Part shown: piece after piece, positions 59,766 through 64,000 of the stretch
How the letters are laid out: every line of letters begins with the position of its first letter
Position numbering within the stretch: position 1 is the stretch's first letter
Source: Dasypus novemcinctus
Taxonomy: Eukaryota; Chordata; Mammalia; Cingulata; Dasypodidae
NCBI RefSeq assembly: GCF_030445035.2
Contig: NC_080694.1
Location: forward strand, 70,323,147-70,387,146
Direction: 5' to 3'
DNA: 64,000 nt
The notes under the pieces: generated by a model
Seen by the model: only the letters and a program-made list of their open reading frames with translations
Database searches by the model: none
Told to the model about the DNA's origin: nothing
Program-made: the position numbers and the translations under genes

Positions 59766-61124
59766 AAGTTTCCTTCAGAACAGGTACAAGGGTGTTCACA
59801 GCACAGACTAGTGAGTTAAGTTTATGAAAATTTATTGTGCATTACTCCTGTGGTTTATTCCTCTCCTGAATTGACACTATTCTTGAATTAAAAAGAGAAA
59901 AATAGGAATTCTGACTTTTTAAAAGTACTAATAGTTTCTCAAGAATTTCAGAAAAGAGATTTAATCCATAGGAAGGAGTGGGACATGAAAATTAATGATA
60001 ATTAATGATAATAAAATTATATATATATAAATTAATCAAGCAATGAGTGTCCAAACAAAATATTGTCCAATTTAGAATATATTCATCCGAGGTAGGACAA
60101 AATTCTTGGATAACAAAGAGCTATATAATTGAAGGATTGGAGTTAAAAATGTTCTGAGGTCCTTGTAATTAAATTTGAGGGGGTTGATAGTAATATTGGA
60201 TAGCTCTGGACTTTGTTGATTAAGATAACCATAAAAGTTTTTACTAAAATTAGAAAAGAATATATTATTATTTAAAAATTAGGGAGAAGAAAATAATATT
60301 TAAAAATTCCATCTTTTTTTGTATAATTTGGGAAAGAGAACATGTTAAGCAAGGAAAAAACAGGGTAACTAGAAAACACAAAATAATATGGCTGGTGTAA
60401 ATCCAAAATTGTTAGAATTGCAGCAAATAGAAATGGATTAACTGAGCTAACTGAAAGACAATAATGTAAAATTTGTATAAAAGCATTTTATTATTTGCTG
60501 TTTACATGAAATATTCTTGATACTAAAGCATTCAAAAAGTTTGGAAAATAAAAACAAAGAAAATGTCTACCAAGAATACAACTAACCAAAAGTGTTTTTC
60601 ATTACTACACTACTAATTCAGTGAAGTGATTTTATAATACAGAGCACTAGTTTCTAATGATAAATCATTTACCTAGGTAAAACAACAATTCTAAGCTTTT
60701 TTGATAATAACATGACCTTAAAATAAAATTTATAGGATCATGATGTATACTCATAAAACCACATAGTGGCAGTATATACATTATATCTTCCTATTATTAA
60801 CAAAATGGCCAGAAAAATAAGGACATATTAAATGAATATGTAAACATAAACTGAGAAAATATTGAACATAAAATTTAGAACAATATTAACATTGATGAAT
60901 TTGAGTTTATAAATTTAGCATGTGATTCCTGGCAATTTTTCTAAACTTGAACATGCCTTTTGGTTCCTTGGTTGCAAATCCTCCGAAGTTCCTGTCCTCC
61001 ATTCAGACCTTCCTCCTCAGCTCCAGACACCAATACTACAATTAGAGGTACAATATTTTTTTAACTTATGCTTTTTATTTTTATATCTTATTTTTATAGA
61101 AAAATTTTTAATTGTCCTATCACA
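59766..61124. other. Copy C outer part, no gene
   Basis: 59,790-60,730 is the inverted match of 14,300-15,200. 60,731-61,124 is AT-rich with nothing recognised. Confidence 0.5.
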
Positions 61125-62718
61125 AAAATTGTTACATTAAAAAATATAAGATGCTCCCATATAACCCACACTTTACCTCCTCCACTTCTCCCACAACAGT
61201 CTCTTTCCTCATTATGGCACATTCATTGCATTTGGTGAATACATTTTGCATTTGATGAATTCATTTTGGAGAACAGCTACACTGCATGGATTATAGTTTA
61301 CAGTCTCCCCCAGTCCATTCAGTGGGTTAAGGAAGACTATATAATGTCCTCCATCTGTTCCTGCAATATCATTCAGGACAACTCCAAGTCCTGAAAATGG
61401 CACCATATCACACCTTTTCTTCCCTCTCCCTGCCCACAGAAACTCCCGTGGCTACTGTCTCTACATCAATCATACAAGTTTTTCCATTACTAGAGTAATA
61501 ATAGTTCTATAGTAGAATACCAATAAGTCTACTTTAATCCATATTTTATTTCTCCGTCCTGTCAACCCTGGGATGGTGATGTTCACTCCACCTCTAAATT
61601 GAGAGGGGGATTAGATCCCACGTGGCTGATAGATGGAATTCTCCTGCTTGCAGTTATAGACACTCTCAGTTCCCTGGTGTGGTGATTAACCATCCTCACC
61701 TCACTTTAAGCTGTCCTGAGTAAGTTCAATGAATCAGAGAGTAGGTGTTGCAACTCTTCTGAGGTTCAGGGTTCAGCTGGCATGGACAGTAGAGGGATTC
61801 AAGTCTTCTGAGCATACACCAACCCCAGAGCCAACCAAATTTTCAGTAAAAGAGACAGAAGGGGCAAGTGAAGTGAGGTCACACCTGAGTCCAACTCCAT
61901 CACAGTCAGGAGCACAAATTCCAAAAAGGGACTACTGGCAAGGCACTGAACCTCAGAGGCATTTGCCATGACTTTAGAACATGTATGTCTCCATAGCCCT
62001 CAGGAAAACTAGTACCTGAGTCTGTAAGTACTTTGACTATCTCTGGGATCCTGCTGAGACGTGCAAAACCTTGACCCCTCTAATGAATTCCAAACACATT
62101 TTTAAGTCTCTTAGACATATAAACTCATTTGTCCTTATCATTCCCCCCTTTTATTCAAGGTCTTTTTCTAGTTGCATCACCATTAGGTGATTGGTAGTAT
62201 TCCCTCAGTGCCAGGGAGGCTCATCCCCAGGAGTCACATCCCATGCTCAGGGGAAGGTAGTACATTTACATGCTGAGTTTGGCTTAGAGATTGGCCACAT
62301 TTGAGCAACATGGAAGCTCTCAGAAGGTAACAATTAAGCACTCTGCAGCTCTAAGTTTAGTAGAAATTTTATACATACATGCTTATAAGCATAGTCATCA
62401 GTATCAGGTGCCCATCATTTAACCATACTTCTTCACTTGTCTTTGCCCTTATCCTTGGGGTATGTTGCTGTTCTATTGCAGGATGTGACAGAGCTTGCCC
62501 ACCTAGGAACTCAGCAGTCCCTCAGTTGTCATGTATAACTTTACCTACTATGACGATGCCCAATGAATATCTGAACATTTTTATATACCCTATACACATG
62601 CCCTGGAAAACTCCCTCCCAACCATGTGTCCCCCATCAATGACACCCCACACCAATGCTCCTTCCCTTCTATGGTTGAACCCCTTTGTGATCCAAAATTT
62701 CTTTAAAAATGAAGCCTA
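61125..62718 (-). mobile_element. Long LINE-1 3' UTR, distal part, minus strand
   Basis: Collinear with 34,020-35,600 on the other strand: TTACATTAAAAAATATAAGA, ACTCCAAGTCCTGAAAATGG, CTCCACCTCTAAATTGAGAG, GTCACACCTGAGTCCAACTC, CCCAGGAGTCACATCCCATG, CCCTTTGTGATCCAAAATTT. It continues on the far side of the SINE at 62,719. Open frames inside it are not genes. Confidence 0.85.
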
Positions 62719-63209
62719 GGGAAACAGCTGTGGCTCAATCAGTTGGACTGCCATCTACCATATGGGAGGCCCTGGATTCCCTTCCTGGGACCTCCTTGTG
62801 AAAGCAGGCTCACCACATGCTGTGGAGAACCACCTGGCTTGCAAGCACCATTGAGTACTGGCCAGCCCACAGACACCACAGAGTGCTGCCCAGCCTTCAA
62901 GCGCCACAGAGTGCCTCCTGGCCCACAGACACCACTTAGTGCTGGCCAGCCTGCAAGCACCACGGAGCACCACCCAGTCCACAAGTGCCACAAAGAACCA
63001 ACTCAGCATGATGACACAACAAAAAAAAGGGAGATAAGCAAAAACACAGAAGATTGCACAGCAAATGGACACAGAGAGCAGACAGCAAGCAAGCCGCAAG
63101 GGGGACAGGGAAATAAAATAAATAAACACAGACACAGAAGAATGCACAGTGAATGGACATAGAGAGCAGACAGCAAGTCAAAAGCCACAAGGGGGGGGGG
63201 GTGGATAAA
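62719..63209 (+). mobile_element. SINE with expanded body, nested in LINE-1 3' UTR
   Basis: The head reads GGAAACAGCTGTGGCTCAAT, then a CCATATGGGAGGCCCTGGAT B-box region. The body holds a 28-bp tandem array. The tail module (GACACAGAGAGCAGACAGCA, GCAAGGGGG) is present twice, at about 63,040-63,115 and 63,125-63,205, ending in a G(10) run. Imperfect TSD AAAATGAAGCCTAG / AAAATGGTGCCTAA at about 62,706 and 63,211. Confidence 0.85.
62833..62999 (+). repeat. 28-bp tandem array inside SINE
   Basis: Six diverged units of about 28 bp of the type GCCYRCAAGCACCACRGAGT-GCTGGCCA (for example at 62,849, 62,877 and 62,945). Alternate units read PACAGACACCAC and GCAAGCRCCAC, suggesting a 56-bp higher-order step. 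Confidence 0.85.
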
Positions 63210-63225
63210 AAAAATGGTGCCTAAT

Positions 63226-64000
63226 ATATTGCCAAATTCCATTAGTAGGAAAATGAAATAGTAATGATAGGATAAAGATTAGATATAAAATACACAATAA
63301 TATAGAAAAACTAAAACAATGTAAAAAATAAATTGGGATATTAAAAAATGAAATATATCATAAAACTTTGTTTTTGATGTTTTGCCTTTCATCACTGTAA
63401 TAGGTGTTGGCCTATACGTTCAGTGGCAAGGCAATCTCTACCATTCCTTCCTCAGTGTCCACACCATTTTTAAAATTTTTAATTTTGTCTTCAAAAAAGT
63501 TTTAGATCACAGTAAAGTCACATATAAAAGACAGGGGATTCCCATATATCCATCATCAAACCCTTTTCCTTCTTCCCTAGCAATGATCTTTTTACATGTG
63601 GATGTTATATTTGCTACAGCTGATGTATAGATATTGAGACATAGCTAATAACCATGGTTTCATTATGGTTTATGTTATGATTTATATTTTAGAGTGTACA
63701 CTTTTCTAAATTTTCAGTTACTTATGGCTTAAGTTTTATACTATACACTTTTATAAAGTTTTGATGAAATTTAACATGGCCTATATCCATCGTTGCAGGA
63801 TTTTGTGGAACATTTCAATTGCTCCCCAGTTACCTCCTCTTCCATCTATTCTATTCCTCTCTCTCCCTCCCCTCAGGGCCTACAGTGGCAGCCCAGCTTC
63901 ACTGCTTGAAGGACCAGATTCACAGGTACTTGCAACAATACTGAGGGTTTGACACACTACTCTGTCCTCCACTAGTTGTGAGCCACCAATGCTCTCTAGA
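63226..64000 (-). mobile_element. Long LINE-1 3' UTR, proximal part, minus strand, cut by window end
   Basis: 63,226-63,400 matches the AT-rich 33,830-34,020. 63,440-64,000 matches 33,320-33,790 (CTTCAAAAAAGTTTTAGATC, CCATGGTT, CCCCTCAGGGCCTACA, ACTTGCAACAATACTGAGGG). With 61,125-62,718 it forms one long minus-strand 3' UTR. The rest of the element lies beyond the window. Confidence 0.8.

Larger units (their letters stand above)
51511..60900 (-). repeat. Duplicated block, copy C (inverted)
   Basis: The inverted counterpart of copies A and B, read right to left: 60,730-58,480 matches 14,300-16,240; 56,290-56,175 and 55,157-54,640 match 16,330-17,250; 54,100-53,690 matches 17,300-17,620; 53,690-53,609 and 52,719-52,260 match 37,030-37,600; 51,900-51,600 matches 13,210-13,450. 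A stretch equivalent to 10,640-12,180 of copy A is missing. It is expanded by the LINE-1, SINE, NUCKS1 and other insertions listed separately. Confidence 0.75.

Noticed and set aside
62833-62999. Regular 28-bp repeats as a CRISPR-like array
   Set aside because: Units are directly adjacent without spacers, diverged, and inside a mammalian SINE.
1-64000. A previously undescribed gene system in the window
   Set aside because: Apart from one intact receptor, everything readable is retroelement, pseudogene or duplicated non-coding DNA. I saw no cluster of co-oriented unknown genes or conserved unexplained frames shared between the paralogous blocks.

Overview
The window is mammalian nuclear DNA, very probably from a xenarthran and most likely an armadillo. 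The tRNA-headed SINEs at 16.7, 55.6, 59.5 and 62.7 kb have the layout of the DAS SINEs known from Dasypus: a tRNA-like head with A and B boxes, a roughly 300-bp body rich in CAGCCTGCC and GACACAG motifs, and an AATAAATAAA tail. The only intact protein-coding gene I can support is an olfactory receptor of subfamily 12D (1572-2507, +). In other mammals the OR12D genes lie in the olfactory receptor cluster of the extended MHC class I region. Two further OR12D copies, at 45,989-46,632 (-) and 49,151-50,067 (-), are pseudogenes.

Layout: 1-3.6 kb is the intact OR12D gene with its flanks. 3.6-8.6 kb holds old retroelement debris: a retroviral pol-like remnant, an old LINE-1 ORF1 and other old repeats. 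8.6-13.65 kb is copy A of a duplicated non-coding block, ending in an OR upstream flank that has no receptor behind it. 14.3-17.8 kb is the start of copy B. 17.8-36.1 kb is about 18 kb of insertions splitting copy B: an unidentified GC-rich retrocopy cut by a provirus (17,866-23,694), then a LINE-1 of about 8.8 kb (26,819-35,620). 36.1-37.7 kb is the rest of copy B. 37.7-45.0 kb is a second, internally deleted LINE-1 carrying a nested LINE-1 3' end and a solo LTR. 45.0-50.1 kb has the two inverted OR12D pseudogenes. 51.5-60.9 kb is copy C of the block, inverted, carrying a NUCKS1 processed pseudogene, SINEs and LINE-1 3' ends. 61.1-64.0 kb is an inverted LINE-1 3' UTR with a SINE inside, running off the window.

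The recurring unit appears to be [non-coding block] - [OR upstream flank] - [OR12D] - [OR downstream flank]. It was copied directly and in inverted orientation, then eroded by retroelements. Insertions can be ordered because several have visible target-site duplications (TSDs) and an uninterrupted paralogue in the same window.

I found no operon, CRISPR array, canonical tRNA or rRNA gene, and no new enzymatic system. The most unusual features are a LINE-1 lineage with a roughly 2.8-kb 3' UTR, a provirus with a long non-coding leader-like stretch where gag should be, a SINE with an apparent 3' transduction, and a SINE with an internal 28-bp tandem array. All similarities were judged by eye, so boundaries without a stated TSD are approximate.
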